Shown here: positions 46,287 to 55,893 of the stretch, piece after piece
How positions within the stretch are numbered: the stretch's first letter is position 1
Layout of the letters: each line of letters begins with the position of its first letter
Assembly (NCBI GenBank): GCA_028713915.1
Contig: JAQTNK010000012.1
Span: 31,300-95,299 of the forward strand
Source of the DNA: Rhodocyclaceae bacterium
GTDB lineage: Bacteria > Pseudomonadota > Gammaproteobacteria > Burkholderiales > Rhodocyclaceae
Reading direction: 5' to 3'
DNA length: 64,000 nt
Made by a program: the position numbers and the translations under genes
The notes under the pieces: generated by a model
Databases searched by the model: none
The model's input: the letters and a program-made list of their open reading frames with translations, nothing else
What the model was told of the DNA's origin: nothing

Positions 46287-48896
46287 GTGACCCTCGCGAA
46301 TCTCGTCGCTCCCGCCGCCCGCCTCAACGTCGGCCACCTGACCCAGCGCACCTTGCTCGAATGCACGCCGGGCACGACCGTCGCCGCCGCGGCGCGGCAG
46401 ATGAGCGATATGCATTGCGGCTCGATCATCGTCGTCGACCAGGGACGGACCGTCGGCATCTGGACCGAGCGCGACGTCATTGCGCTCGACCTCGCCGATG
46501 CCGGCGTCCTCGACGCGCCGGTGGCGCGCTTCATGTCGGCGCCGGTGAAGACCATCCGCGAGGTCGATTCGATCCAGACCCTGACGCTGCGCCTCGAAAG
46601 CGAAGGCGTGCGCCACCTGCTGGTGGTCGACGACTACGGCAACCGCGTCGGCATCGTTTCCCAGACCGACGTCGTCAACAACCAGGGCGTCGAGTTCTTC
46701 ATCCAGATGCGCGACGTCGATTCGGTGATGCGCAAGACGCCGCTGACCGTCTCCGGCGATTTGCCGCTGGCCGCGATGGTGAAGATGATGCGGCGCTTCA
46801 AGCAGGACGCCGTCATCGTCGAGGACGGCGAGCGCTACGGCATATTCACCGAGACCGACGCCCTGCGCCACGTCGGCGCGCGCAACGCGCAGGCCGTCGC
46901 GCGCGACGTCGCGTCGTTCCCGCTGTTGTCTGTGGCGCAGCAGACCAGCCTGTTCAAGGCACGCGCCATTTTCGCCGAGCGCCATGTGCGCCACCTCGGC
47001 GTCACCGACGACGGCAAGCTGATCGGCGTCCTCACCTATAGCGACATCCTGGTCAGCGTCGAACAGGTGTATGTGCGCGAAATGCAGCAGGCGCTCGGCG
47101 CCCAGGCGCAGGAACTGCTTTTCTCGCGCCGCATTCTGGCGCTGGCGCAGAAGGTGGCGGAATCGACCTTCCAGGGCATCGTCATCACCGACGCCGCCGG
47201 CTCCATCGAGTCGGTGAACCCGGCGTTCACCGCCATCACCGGCTACGCCCCGAGCGAAGTCGTCGGCCGCAACCCGCGCATCGTCAAGTCGGGCCGCCAC
47301 GACGACGCCTTCTATCGCCAGATGTACGAGGCGCTTGCCCGCCACGGCGTCTGGAGCGGCGAGCTGTGGAACCGCCGCCGCAACGGCGACGTCCACCCCT
47401 GCCAGATGACCATCACCGTGGTGCGCGGCGACGGCGGCGAGATCGTCAATTACGTCGGCATATTCTCCGACCTCACCGAGCAGAAGCGCTACAAGGAAGA
47501 CCTGCAACTGGCGCGCAAGAAGCTCGAAGGCCAGGAGGACCTCAACCGGCTGATGCTCGAGACGCTGCCGATCAACGTCTCCATCAAGGACGCCAACGGC
47601 CGCTACCTCGCCGTCAACGACCGCGCCGCGGAGTTCTTCGGCTTCGCCAAGGACGAGCTGATCGGCCGTTCCGACTACGAGATCTTCCCGCTGGAAACCG
47701 CCGAGAACCTGCGCGAGCACGATCGCCAGGCCCGGCAGCACGGCCAGACGCTGGTCAGCGAAAGCCGCGTCAACCATCGCGGCGCCGAGTGCTTCCATCT
47801 CGTGCACCAGCGCGCGGTGGATGTCCAGGGCGAACGCTACGTCATCGGCGCCGCCGTCGACATCACCGAGCGCAAGCTGGCCGAGCGGCGCCAGGAGGAC
47901 GAGCGCGCGGTGCTGACCATGATCGCCCGCGGCCGGCCGCTCGGCGACGTGCTCGACGCCATCTGCGTGCGCGTCGAACACCATTTCCACGGCGGCATCG
48001 CGGCGATCATGACGCTCGACGCCGACGGCGCGCACTTGCGCCACGGCGCCGCGCCCGGCATGACGCCCGCATTCATCGGCGCCATCGACGGCATCGAGGT
48101 CGGCCCGCTCGCGGCCAGCTGCGGCACGGCGGCCTATTCGCGCCAGCTGACGCTGGCCGCGGACATCGCCACCGACGCGCGCTGGGAAGGCCTGCGCGCC
48201 GCGGCCGAGCAGCACGGCTTGCGCGCCTGCTGGTCGGCGCCGATCCTGGGCGGCGACGACCAGGTGCTCGGCACGTTCGCCGTCTACTTCCGCTCGCCGC
48301 GCCGTCCCGGCGCCTTCGAGCTGACCTTGATGGAGCACGTCACGGCGCTCGCCGCCATCGCCCTCGAGCGCGCCCAGGCCACCGAGCAGTTGCACCGCAT
48401 GGCCACCATCGACATGCTGACGCAGATTCCCAACCGCCAGCACTTCCTCGCCGGCAGCCAGCGCGAAGTGACGCGCGTGGCCCGTTCCGGACAGCCGCTG
48501 ACGCTGTGCATGATCGACATCGACGGCTTCAAGGCCATCAACGACACTTACGGTCATCCCGCCGGCGACGCGGTGCTCAAGCGCCTGGCGGGCATCATGG
48601 AGCAATCGGTGCGCAACGTGGACCTCTGCGGACGCCTGGGCGGGGAAGAGTTCGCCATCGTCCTGCCGGAAACGGCCCGCGACCCGGCCAGCCAGGTGGC
48701 CGAGCGTTTGCGCGAGGACGTGGCCGCCGCCCGCTTCGCCGTCGCCGCCACGGCCGGCGCGGACATCGGCATCACCGTCAGCATCGGCGTCTGCCAGCTC
48801 GCGGCGAACGAAACCCTGGAACAACTGATGATCCGTGCCGACAAGGCGCTCTACGCCGCCAAGCGCGGCGGCCGCAACCGGGTCGTCGCCGGCTGA
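46287..48896 (+). CDS. Multi-sensor diguanylate cyclase (CBS x4, PAS x2, GAF, GGDEF)
   Basis: 869-residue cytoplasmic signalling protein. Two CBS pairs (about 15-135 and 145-265; MHCGSIIVVDQGRTVGIWTE, RHLLVVDDYGNRVGIVSQTD) are followed by a PAS domain (about 290-410, FQGIVITDAAGSIESVNPAF), a second PAS (about 420-540, INVSIKDANGRYLAVNDRAA), a GAF domain (about 555-695) and a GGDEF domain (about 705-865). The active site reads GGEEF, and RNVD lies five residues before it, matching the inhibitory I-site. No membrane helix is seen. The GTG at 46287 follows GGAGAAG; a GTG at 46266 would add seven residues. Confidence 0.92.
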   Translation: MTLANLVAPAARLNVGHLTQRTLLECTPGTTVAAAARQMSDMHCGSIIVVDQGRTVGIWTERDVIALDLADAGVLDAPVARFMSAPVKTIREVDSIQTLTLRLESEGVRHLLVVDDYGNRVGIVSQTDVVNNQGVEFFIQMRDVDSVMRKTPLTVSGDLPLAAMVKMMRRFKQDAVIVEDGERYGIFTETDALRHVGARNAQAVARDVASFPLLSVAQQTSLFKARAIFAERHVRHLGVTDDGKLIGVLTYSDILVSVEQVYVREMQQALGAQAQELLFSRRILALAQKVAESTFQGIVITDAAGSIESVNPAFTAITGYAPSEVVGRNPRIVKSGRHDDAFYRQMYEALARHGVWSGELWNRRRNGDVHPCQMTITVVRGDGGEIVNYVGIFSDLTEQKRYKEDLQLARKKLEGQEDLNRLMLETLPINVSIKDANGRYLAVNDRAAEFFGFAKDELIGRSDYEIFPLETAENLREHDRQARQHGQTLVSESRVNHRGAECFHLVHQRAVDVQGERYVIGAAVDITERKLAERRQEDERAVLTMIARGRPLGDVLDAICVRVEHHFHGGIAAIMTLDADGAHLRHGAAPGMTPAFIGAIDGIEVGPLAASCGTAAYSRQLTLAADIATDARWEGLRAAAEQHGLRACWSAPILGGDDQVLGTFAVYFRSPRRPGAFELTLMEHVTALAAIALERAQATEQLHRMATIDMLTQIPNRQHFLAGSQREVTRVARSGQPLTLCMIDIDGFKAINDTYGHPAGDAVLKRLAGIMEQSVRNVDLCGRLGGEEFAIVLPETARDPASQVAERLREDVAAARFAVAATAGADIGITVSIGVCQLAANETLEQLMIRADKALYAAKRGGRNRVVAG

Positions 48897-48900
48897 GGCG

Positions 48901-49863
48901 ATGATGGATACGCGCATCGTCTGCGGCGACATCGGCGGCACCAAGGCCTTGCTCGGCATCGCCGCCGTCGCCGCCAGGGCGCCGCGCTTCGTCTTCCGCC
49001 GGCGCTACGCCTGCGCCGACTTCGCCAGCTTCGCGGCACTCTTCGCGCGCTTCCGCAGCGACGCCGACGCGCATGCGGCCGGCGTCCGCGGCGCCTGCCT
49101 CGCCGTCGCCGGGCCGGTCGACGACGGCGGGCTGACGGCGAAGATCACCAACCTGCCGTGGACCGTCGATGCCGTCGCCTGCGGCGCGGCGTTCGGCCTG
49201 GCGGCATGCGCTCTCGTCAACGACTTCGCCGCCGCCGCCGCCGGCATCGCCGCGGTGGCGCCCGCCGATCTCGTCACGCTGCAGGCCGGCGCGCCGATCG
49301 CCGCTGGCGTGCGCCTCGTCGTCGGCGCCGGCACGGGCCTGGGCATGGCGACCCTGGTGCCGCAAGAGGGCGAATTCATCGTGCTGCCCGGCGAGGGCGG
49401 CCATGTCGGCTTCTCGCCCCAGGACGACGAGCAGGCGCGCATCCTGGCGGCGCTGCGCCTGATACACGGCCGCGTCACGACCGAACGCGTCGTTTCCGGC
49501 CCCGGCCTGGCCGCCATCCACCGCATTTTCGCCGCCGCGGATGTCGCGCCGGCCGCCATCGCCGAGCGCGCGCTGGCCGGCGATGCCGCGGCGCGGCGCT
49601 CCGTCGACGCCTTCGTCGCCGCCTACGGCGCCTATGCCGGCGACATGGCGCTCGCCGTGATGGCGCGCGGCGGCGTCTTTCTCGCCGGCGGCATCGCGGC
49701 GAAAATCCTGCCCTTGATGCAGTCGGGCGTTTTCACCGCGGCCTTCAACGCCAAGGCCGAACACGCGGCGCTCGCCGCGCGCATGCCCGTGCATGTCGTC
49801 ACCGATGGCGATCTCGGCCTCAAGGGCGCCGCGTTGATCGGCGCCGCCGCGCTGCGGCGCTGA
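48901..49863 (+). CDS. glk: Glucokinase (ROK-unrelated bacterial Glk family)
   Basis: Phosphorylates glucose to glucose-6-phosphate with ATP. The 320-residue protein has CGDIGGTKALLGIAAV (phosphate loop), CLAVAGPVDDG, ALVNDFAAAAAGIAAV with the catalytic Asp, VVGAGTGLGMATLVP and LPGEGGHVGFSPQDDEQARI. The start is one of two adjacent ATGs at 48901. It feeds the glycogen block downstream through the pgi/glgC route. It follows the cyclase gene by four bases, so the two are probably co-transcribed. Confidence 0.93.
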   Translation: MMDTRIVCGDIGGTKALLGIAAVAARAPRFVFRRRYACADFASFAALFARFRSDADAHAAGVRGACLAVAGPVDDGGLTAKITNLPWTVDAVACGAAFGLAACALVNDFAAAAAGIAAVAPADLVTLQAGAPIAAGVRLVVGAGTGLGMATLVPQEGEFIVLPGEGGHVGFSPQDDEQARILAALRLIHGRVTTERVVSGPGLAAIHRIFAAADVAPAAIAERALAGDAAARRSVDAFVAAYGAYAGDMALAVMARGGVFLAGGIAAKILPLMQSGVFTAAFNAKAEHAALAARMPVHVVTDGDLGLKGAALIGAAALRR

Positions 49864-49929
49864 CGGCGCGCACGGCCCGCTGAGGCGGCAGCGGCCATCC
49901 GGCACGCGTCGCGCGGTCGACGATTCCGC

Positions 49930-49958
49930 TTGACCGCGTCAACAAGCTGCAATATGGT
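49930..49958 (+). promoter_or_regulatory. Sigma-70-type promoter for the DUF2934 gene
   Basis: TTGACC (49930-49935) and TATGGT (49953-49958) are separated by exactly 17 bases, 41 bases before the ATG at 49999. GAGGAG precedes the ATG as the ribosome site. No terminator was seen after glk. Confidence 0.55.
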
Positions 49959-49998
49959 AAAAGTATAAACGGCAAGTTACCCACGAGGAGTCTCCAGC

Positions 49999-50346
49999 AT
50001 GGCAACCCCCACCAAGACCACGGCGAAGAAGGCGGCCGCTCCGGCCAAGACGACAGCTGCGAAGAAGACGACGAAGCCCGCGCCGGCTGCCAAGCCGGCG
50101 GCCGCGGCAGCGAAGAAGCCGCTTGCGGCAGCGGCGAAAAAACCCGCCGCGAAAGCCGCGGCAAAACCGGCCGCGAAGCCGAAGAAGGCCGCTGTGCCGA
50201 GCGAGCAGCGCCGCAACTACGTGGAGGTCGCCGCCTACTACATCGCCGAGCGCCACGGCTTCACGCCGGGGCGCGAACTGGCCGACTGGGAGGCGGCGGA
50301 AGCGGAAATCGACCGCCTGCTGGCGGCCGGCCTGCTCAATCCGTAA
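49999..50346 (+). CDS. Ala/Lys-rich histone-like protein with C-terminal DUF2934 domain
   Basis: 115-residue basic protein. Residues 1-65 are almost only Ala, Lys, Pro and Thr ([22 protein letters not shown]), like histone H1 or AlgP tails, and probably bind DNA. Residues 70-115 match DUF2934: [20 protein letters not shown] and [18 protein letters not shown]. Genes of this family often sit near glycogen genes. It overlaps the end of convergent glgB by 11 bases. The function is unknown. Confidence 0.78.
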   Translation: MATPTKTTAKKAAAPAKTTAAKKTTKPAPAAKPAAAAAKKPLAAAAKKPAAKAAAKPAAKPKKAAVPSEQRRNYVEVAAYYIAERHGFTPGRELADWEAAEAEIDRLLAAGLLNP

Positions 50347-52213
50347 TCGGCACGAGCACTACGCCCGCCAGCGGCGGCAGCGTCAGCGTCAGCGAAGCCG
50401 GGTAGCCCATCCACGGCTCCGCAGCGGCGACGAGCCGGTCGCCGTTGCCCATGTCGCCGCCGCCGTAGTAGCGCGAGTCGCTGTTGAGCAGTTCGCGATA
50501 GCGCCCGGCCTGCGGCAGGCCGATGCGGTAGCCGACGCGCGGCACCGGCGTGAAATTGAGCATGACGGCGACGAAGCTGCCGTCGCGGGCGTAGCGCAGC
50601 CATCCCACCACCGACTGATCGGCATCGTGACAATCGATCCAGGCAAAGCCCGCGGCGTCGAAGTCCTGGTCGTGCAGCGCCGGCACGTCGACGTAGAGTC
50701 GGTTGAGGTCGCGCACCAGCGTCTGCACGCCGGCGTGCGGCGGCCATTGCAGCAGGTGCCAGGCGACTTCCTCGTCGCTGCGCCATTCGTGCGTCTGGCC
50801 GATTTCATTGCCCATGAAGGAGAGCTTCTTGCCCGGCGCGGTGGCTTGGTACGTCAGCAACAGCCGCAGGTTGGCGAAGCGCTGCCATTCGTCGCCGGGC
50901 ATCTTGCCGATGAGCGAACTCTTGCCGTGCACGACCTCATCGTGCGAGAACGGCAGGACGAAATTTTCCGAGTAGGCGTACAACTGGCCGAAGGTCAGGC
51001 GTTCGTGGTGGTAGCGGCGATGCACGGGGTCCTGCGACATGTAGGCGAGCGTGTCGTTCATCCAGCCCATGTTCCACTTCATCGAGAAGCCGAGCCCGCC
51101 CAGATGCACCGGGCGCGACACCATCGGCCAGGCCGTCGATTCCTCGGCGATGGTCAGCGCTCCCGCAAAGTCGCGATGCACCATGGCGTTCATCTCGCGC
51201 AGGAACTCGATGGCTTCGATGTTCTCGCGCCCGCCGTAGCGGTTGGGCAGCCACTCGCCGGCCTTGCGCGAATAGTCGAGGTAGAGCATCGAGGCCACGG
51301 CGTCGACGCGCAAGCCGTCGGCATGGAACTCGGCAAGCCACCAATGAGCGGACGACAGCAGGAAGCTCTTGACCTCGTTGCGGCCGAAGTTGAAGACGTA
51401 GGTGCCCCAGTCGGGATGCATCTTCAGGCGCGGGTCTTCGTGCTCGAACAGCGCCGTGCCGTCGAAGTGGGCGAGCGCCCAGGCGTCCTGCGGGAAATGC
51501 CCCGGCACCCAGTCGAGAATCACGCCTATGCCATCCGCATGACAGCGGTCGATCAGGTATTTCAGGTCGTCGGCGCTGCCGTGGCGGCGCGTCGGCGCGA
51601 AGTAGCCGGTGCACTGGTAGCCCCAGGATTCGTCGAGCGGATGCTCCATCAGCGGCATGAACTCGACGTGCGTGTAGCCCATGTCGACGGCATAGGGAAC
51701 GAGCTTGTCGGCGAGCTCGCGGTAGCCGTAGAAGCTGCCGTCGGGATGGCGCATCCAGGAACCGGCGTGCAGTTCGTAGATGCTCATCGGCGCGCGCAGC
51801 CAGTCGCGGCCGGCGCGGCGCTCCAGCCAGGCGTCATCGTGCCAGGCATGCGCCGAGGGCGCGGCGACGATCGACGCCGTCGCCGGGCGCAATTCGAAGG
51901 CGCGGGCATACGGGTCGGACTTGACCAGCAGGGCGCCGCTGCTGCGGTTGCGAATCTCGAACTTGTACAAGGTGCCGGCGGCCAGCCCGGGCACGAAGGC
52001 CTCCCAGATGCCGGAATCGCCGAGGCAGCGCATGCGGTCGACGCGGCCGTCCCAGCCGTTAAAATCGCCGACGACGGCGACCTGGTCGGCGTTCGGCGCC
52101 CAGACGCGGAAGGTTACGCCGGCGGCGTCGGCCAGCGCTCCCAGCAGGCGGTAGGACTGGTAGTTGGTGCCCTGCCCGAAAAGATAGAGGTCGTGCTCCG
52201 AGGCCGTTTGCAT
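50336..52213 (-). CDS. glgB: 1,4-alpha-glucan branching enzyme GlgB
   Basis: Makes alpha-1,6 branches in glycogen. The 625-residue protein has an N-terminal CBM48 (about 25-120, [20 protein letters not shown]) and a GH13 barrel (about 150-500). Catalytic residues are seen in [20 protein letters not shown] (nucleophile Asp), [15 protein letters not shown] (acid/base Glu) and [16 protein letters not shown] (third Asp). It lacks the extra N1 domain of E. coli GlgB, hence the shorter length. It is divergent from glgC across a 50-base gap. Confidence 0.95.
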   Translation of the reverse strand: MQTASEHDLYLFGQGTNYQSYRLLGALADAAGVTFRVWAPNADQVAVVGDFNGWDGRVDRMRCLGDSGIWEAFVPGLAAGTLYKFEIRNRSSGALLVKSDPYARAFELRPATASIVAAPSAHAWHDDAWLERRAGRDWLRAPMSIYELHAGSWMRHPDGSFYGYRELADKLVPYAVDMGYTHVEFMPLMEHPLDESWGYQCTGYFAPTRRHGSADDLKYLIDRCHADGIGVILDWVPGHFPQDAWALAHFDGTALFEHEDPRLKMHPDWGTYVFNFGRNEVKSFLLSSAHWWLAEFHADGLRVDAVASMLYLDYSRKAGEWLPNRYGGRENIEAIEFLREMNAMVHRDFAGALTIAEESTAWPMVSRPVHLGGLGFSMKWNMGWMNDTLAYMSQDPVHRRYHHERLTFGQLYAYSENFVLPFSHDEVVHGKSSLIGKMPGDEWQRFANLRLLLTYQATAPGKKLSFMGNEIGQTHEWRSDEEVAWHLLQWPPHAGVQTLVRDLNRLYVDVPALHDQDFDAAGFAWIDCHDADQSVVGWLRYARDGSFVAVMLNFTPVPRVGYRIGLPQAGRYRELLNSDSRYYGGGDMGNGDRLVAAAEPWMGYPASLTLTLPPLAGVVLVPITD

Positions 52214-52239
52214 GCGTGCGCTTTCTTCAGGTTGACGTT

Positions 52240-52245
52240 ATTGTA
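52240..52245 (-). promoter_or_regulatory. Possible glgB -10 element
   Basis: TACAAT on the minus strand lies 26 bases before the glgB start, in the short divergent gap with glgC. No convincing -35 is visible, so this is tentative. Confidence 0.3.
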
Positions 52246-52263
52246 GCGATGGAGGATAAACCG

Positions 52264-53568
52264 ATGCAGCAAGACTTGCACCTTAACGATCCGAGCGCCA
52301 CCTTCGGTCGCTTCGTCAGCCATCTTACGCGCTCGACGTTTGCCATCGTACTCGCCGGCGGGCGCGGCAGCCGCTTGAAGCAGCTCACCGACTGGCGCTC
52401 GAAGCCGGCGGTGCCGTTCGGCGGCAAGTTCCGCATCATTGATTTCACATTATCCAATTGCGTGAATTCCGGCATTCGCCGCATCGGCGTGGCGACGCAA
52501 TACAAGGCGCAGAGCCTGATCCACCACCTGCAGCGCGGCTGGAGCTTCCTCGACGGTCGCTTCGACGAGTTCATCGAACTGCTGCCGGCCCAGCAGCAGG
52601 TCAGCGAAGACTGGTATCTCGGCACTGCCGACGCGGTCTATCAGAATCTCGACATCATTCGTCGCCACAAGCCGCGCTACGTGATCGTGCTCTCGGGTGA
52701 CCACATCTACAAGATGGATTACGGCCGCATGCTGGCGCAGCACGCGCAGAACCAGGCCGACCTCACCATCGCCTGCCTCGACGTGCCGCGCGCCGATGCC
52801 ACGGAGTTCGGCGTCATGAAGGTCGATGATGCCCATCGCATCGTCGATTTCGTCGAGAAGCCCAAGGAGCCGCCGACCATTCCCGGGCGGCCGGACCGCT
52901 CGCTGGCGAGCATGGGCGTGTATGTCTTCAACGCCGGCTTCCTCTTCGAGGAATTGTGCCGCGACCGCGACGACCCCAACTCGACGCACGACTTCGGCAA
53001 GAACGTGATCCCGCACGCCGTGAAGAACTATCGCGTCTATGCCCACAACTTCGGCGAAAGCTGCGTCGGCATGGGCGAATCCGCGATTCCCTACTGGCGC
53101 GACGTCGGCACCCTCGACGCCTACTGGGAAGGCAACATGGAACTCACCAAGGTAACGCCGGAACTCAATCTCTACGACGAGGAATGGCCGATCTGGACCT
53201 ACCAGGAACAGCTGCCGCCGGCGAAGTTCGTCTTCGACGACGACGGCCGGCGCGGCATGGCGATCGATTCCATGGTCTCGGGCGGCAATGTCATCAGCGG
53301 CGCCACGGTCAAGCGGTCCTTGCTGTTCTCGCGCGTGACGGTGCACAGCTATGCCGTCGTCGAGGATTCGGTGATCCTGCCGCGGGTGGACATCGGCCGC
53401 GGCGCGCAACTGCGCCGCGTCGTGCTCGACAAGTACTGCCGCATCCCGCCGGGCATGAAGATCGGCTTCGACATCGAAGCCGACCGCAAGCGCTTCTACG
53501 TCAGCGAAGGCGGCATCACGCTGGTGACGCCCGAGATGCTCGGCCAGCAAGTCCATCACATCCGCTAG
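52264..53568 (+). CDS. glgC: Glucose-1-phosphate adenylyltransferase GlgC
   Basis: Makes ADP-glucose, the committed step of glycogen synthesis. The ATG at 52264 ([17 protein letters not shown]) follows a GGAGG site; upstream in-frame ATGs at 52249 and further would extend it. The 434-residue protein has [56 protein letters not shown] and the C-terminal left-handed beta-helix ([20 protein letters not shown]). It starts the glgC-GH57-GH57-glgP-pgi-glgA series. Confidence 0.96.
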   Translation: MQQDLHLNDPSATFGRFVSHLTRSTFAIVLAGGRGSRLKQLTDWRSKPAVPFGGKFRIIDFTLSNCVNSGIRRIGVATQYKAQSLIHHLQRGWSFLDGRFDEFIELLPAQQQVSEDWYLGTADAVYQNLDIIRRHKPRYVIVLSGDHIYKMDYGRMLAQHAQNQADLTIACLDVPRADATEFGVMKVDDAHRIVDFVEKPKEPPTIPGRPDRSLASMGVYVFNAGFLFEELCRDRDDPNSTHDFGKNVIPHAVKNYRVYAHNFGESCVGMGESAIPYWRDVGTLDAYWEGNMELTKVTPELNLYDEEWPIWTYQEQLPPAKFVFDDDGRRGMAIDSMVSGGNVISGATVKRSLLFSRVTVHSYAVVEDSVILPRVDIGRGAQLRRVVLDKYCRIPPGMKIGFDIEADRKRFYVSEGGITLVTPEMLGQQVHHIR

Positions 53569-53581
53569 CCCGTCCGCCGCC

Positions 53582-55270
53582 ATGCCCGCGCCGCATCTCG
53601 ATCTCGTCTTCCTCTGGCACATGCACCAGCCCGACTATCGCGACCGCACCAGCGGCGAATTCGCGCTGCCCTGGGTGCTGCTGCACGCGCTCAAGGACTA
53701 CGCCGACATGGCCGACCACCTCGAGCGCCACCCGAAAGTCCGCGCCGTCGTGAACTTCGTGCCCGTGCTGCTCGACCAGATCGACGACTACTGCGCCCAG
53801 ATCGACGCCGGCAGCTACCGCGATCCGCTGCTGCGGCTGCTGGCCCAGCCCGACCTCGACCGCATCGACCTCGACGACCGGCGCCTGCTGCTCGACACCT
53901 GCTTTCGCAGCAACCACACGACGATGCTGGCGCCCTTCCCGCATTACCTGCGGCTGCACAAGCTGCTCACGCAGTTCGCCAAGGAAGGCGAAGCGGCGCT
54001 CGCCTATCTCTCCGGCACCTATTACGCCGATCTCGTCACCTGGTATTTCCTCGCCTGGTCGGGCGAAACCGAGCGGCGCCGCCAGCCGCTGCTCGCCGAC
54101 CTCATGACCAAAGGCCAGCGCTACACGCTCGACGACCGCCGTCAATTGCTGGCCTGGATCGGCGCCACGCTCAAGGGCATCGTGCCGCGCTATCGCGCGC
54201 TGCAGGACCGCGGCCAGATCGAACTCTCGGCCACGCCGCACACGCATCCGCTCGGCCCGCTGCTGCTCGATTTCGCCGCCGCGCTGGAAAGCCAGCCCGA
54301 TGCGCCGCTGCCGCAGGCGGCCAGCTATCCCGGCGGCCGCTCGCGCCTCGACGCCCATATCGAGAACGCCAAGTCCAGCCATGCCCGGCGCTTCGGCGCC
54401 GCGCCCACCGGCATGTGGCCGGCCGAAGGCGCCGTGTCGGCGCCGCTCGCCGCGCTGTTCGCGCAGCACGGCTGCCGCTGGCTCGCCAGCGGCGAAGGCG
54501 TGCTCAGGAACAGCCTGCACACCGCCCAGCTGCCGGCCGAGCGCGCCGCCTACCGGCCCTGGCAAGTCGGCGGCGCCGACGGCCTGACGCTGTTCTTCCG
54601 CGACGAACGCCTGTCCGACCTGCTCGGCTTCGAATATGCCAAATGGCACGGCCGCGACGCCGCGCGCCATTTCGTCGGCCAGCTCGAACTCATCCTCAGC
54701 CAGGCGCCGGCGGGCGAAACGCCCATCGTCGGCGTCGTCCTCGATGGCGAGAACGCCTGGGAACACTATCCCTACAACGCCTACTACTTCTTCGACGATC
54801 TCTACGCGCTGCTCGAAGACCATCCGGCGATCCGCACCACCACCTACGGCGAAATCGTCAGCCGCGCCGTGCCGCCGCCGCGCGGCACGCTGCCGCGTCT
54901 CACGGCCGGCAGCTGGGTCTATGGCACGCTGTCGACTTGGATCGGCGATGCCGACAAGAACCGCGCCTGGGACTTGCTGTGCGAAGCCAAGCACAGCTAC
55001 GACCTCGTCGTCGGCAGCGGCCGCCTGAGCCCGGACGAAGCGCACGCCGCCGAAGCGCAGCTCGCCGTCTGCGAAAGTTCCGACTGGTTCTGGTGGTTCG
55101 GCGACTACAATCCCGCGCCCGCCGTCGCCAGCTTCGACCGCCTCTACCGCCACAACCTCGCCAATCTCTACCGCCTGCTCAAGCTCACGCCGCCGCGTGA
55201 ACTCGACCTGCCGATTTCCGCCGGCAGCGCCGCCGCGACGCAGGACGGCACGATGCGGAGGGCGACGTGA
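53582..55270 (+). CDS. Glycoside hydrolase family 57 protein
   Basis: 562-residue cytoplasmic enzyme of the GH57 alpha-glucan-acting family. Motifs are VFLWHMHQPDYRDRTSGEFA (motif 1, HQP), ERHPKVRAVVNFVPVLLDQI, GMWPAEGAVSAPLA with the nucleophile Glu region, and VVLDGENAWEHYPYNAYYFF with the acid/base Asp. A C-terminal helical part (SYDLVVGSGRLSPDEAHAAE) is present. It may be an amylopullulanase-like, amylase or branching activity; the exact reaction cannot be read from sequence. It follows glgC by 13 bases. Confidence 0.88.
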   Translation: MPAPHLDLVFLWHMHQPDYRDRTSGEFALPWVLLHALKDYADMADHLERHPKVRAVVNFVPVLLDQIDDYCAQIDAGSYRDPLLRLLAQPDLDRIDLDDRRLLLDTCFRSNHTTMLAPFPHYLRLHKLLTQFAKEGEAALAYLSGTYYADLVTWYFLAWSGETERRRQPLLADLMTKGQRYTLDDRRQLLAWIGATLKGIVPRYRALQDRGQIELSATPHTHPLGPLLLDFAAALESQPDAPLPQAASYPGGRSRLDAHIENAKSSHARRFGAAPTGMWPAEGAVSAPLAALFAQHGCRWLASGEGVLRNSLHTAQLPAERAAYRPWQVGGADGLTLFFRDERLSDLLGFEYAKWHGRDAARHFVGQLELILSQAPAGETPIVGVVLDGENAWEHYPYNAYYFFDDLYALLEDHPAIRTTTYGEIVSRAVPPPRGTLPRLTAGSWVYGTLSTWIGDADKNRAWDLLCEAKHSYDLVVGSGRLSPDEAHAAEAQLAVCESSDWFWWFGDYNPAPAVASFDRLYRHNLANLYRLLKLTPPRELDLPISAGSAAATQDGTMRRAT

Positions 55271-55314
55271 GTTTGCTGAGGAAAGACGACATGACACTGG
55301 AACGGCTGGTGCAA

Positions 55315-55420
55315 GATCGGCGCGGCAGGGTGCTCTGCTCCGCTCATGTCCCCCGTTGCCGGCCTGCGGCCGCCGCCTCCTCCTTGACTTCGCTACGCAG
55401 AGCACCCCGCCACGCCGATC
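55315..55420 (-). repeat. Palindromic element, copy 1 (inverted orientation)
   Basis: Arms at 55315-55338 and 55397-55420 pair over about 22 of 24 bases (for example GGGTGCTCTGC with GCAGAGCACCC). Between them, on the minus strand, lies the core GAAGTCAAGGAGGAGG, then GGCCGCAGGCCGG and CGGGGGACATG. The same core recurs in the second element on the plus strand. Confidence 0.75.
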
Positions 55421-55466
55421 CGGAAGCGCCGGAGCAGTCTCGCAATCCGCGCTCCGAGCGGTTCCT

Positions 55467-55570
55467 CGCCAAGGGTGGCGGGTGGCCGAATCCGGGAAGT
55501 AAAGGAGGAGGGCCGGGCGCAGCCCGGTCCGGGGGACATGGACGGATTCGGCCACCCGCCGCCCTTGGCG
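55467..55570 (+). repeat. Palindromic element, copy 2
   Basis: Arms at 55467-55494 and 55543-55570 pair over 27 of 28 bases (for example GGGTGGCCGAATCCG against CGGATTCGGCCACCC). The core on the plus strand reads GGAAGTAAAGGAGGAGG, then GGGCGCAGCCCGG and CGGGGGACATGGA. Its arms differ in sequence from copy 1 while each pair remains complementary. Confidence 0.8.
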
Positions 55571-55618
55571 CGCACCGACGAGAATTCGCTTCCTGCGACA
55601 AGATGACGGTCAACTTAC

Positions 55619-55630
55619 GTTATGCGCAAA
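55619..55630 (+). other. Left boundary box of a probable integron cassette
   Basis: GTTATGCGCAAA is exactly the reverse complement of TTTGCGCATAAC at 55894-55905. In an integrated gene cassette the first bases pair with the start of its attC site in just this way. Confidence 0.65.
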
Positions 55631-55673
55631 GCAAATGTTGCGGCCAGTCATTACTCGCCCAGAGGCGCCGAGC

Positions 55674-55886
55674 ATGAACCCGATACATGGAGAACGGGGC
55701 AAGTTCTATTACTCCGTGAAGTGTAATAATGAGAACTGTGGGGAAGTTCTGTATGTCATGGAACTGGATACGTCTTCGCAGAGCAGCTCAAAAGATCTAG
55801 CGGTGGGAAGGTCGGTGCGATGTCCCATGTGCACTCAAGAGACGCTCACTGAAGCGAGAAGCCTTGTCGTTATTGGGGTTCGTTAA
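55674..55886 (+). CDS. Small zinc-ribbon-like cassette protein, unknown
   Basis: 70-residue protein (MNPIHGERGKFYYSVKCNNE) with two cysteine pairs, CNNENC (17-22) and CPMC (50-53), spaced like a zinc ribbon. No family is recognised. Codons are clearly less GC-rich than in the neighbours (for example ATA, TTA-type and AAT/GAA use), which points to recent acquisition. It fills a 335-base segment (55620-55954) bounded by an attC-like site, the standard one-gene layout of an integron cassette. The ATG at 55674 has no strong ribosome site; an upstream frame from 55635 adds 13 residues. Confidence 0.65.
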   Translation: MNPIHGERGKFYYSVKCNNENCGEVLYVMELDTSSQSSSKDLAVGRSVRCPMCTQETLTEARSLVVIGVR

Positions 55887-55893
55887 TGGCACG

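Larger units (their letters stand above)
55271..55618. other. Non-coding stretch between the two GH57 genes, rich in palindromes
   Basis: This 348-base region holds no convincing gene. It contains two related palindromic elements at 55315-55420 and 55467-55570, described separately, with short linkers. A frame running through 55267-55677 (SLLRKDDMTLERL...) has no family character and consists largely of palindrome sequence, so I do not call it. Confidence 0.7.

Noticed and set aside
46248..48959. 903-residue minus-strand frame opposite the diguanylate cyclase
   Set aside because: Low-complexity antisense translation; the plus strand encodes intact CBS, PAS, GAF and GGDEF motifs.
55267..55677. 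136-residue frame after the first GH57 gene
   Set aside because: It runs through both palindromic elements and the cassette boundary and has no recognisable protein character.
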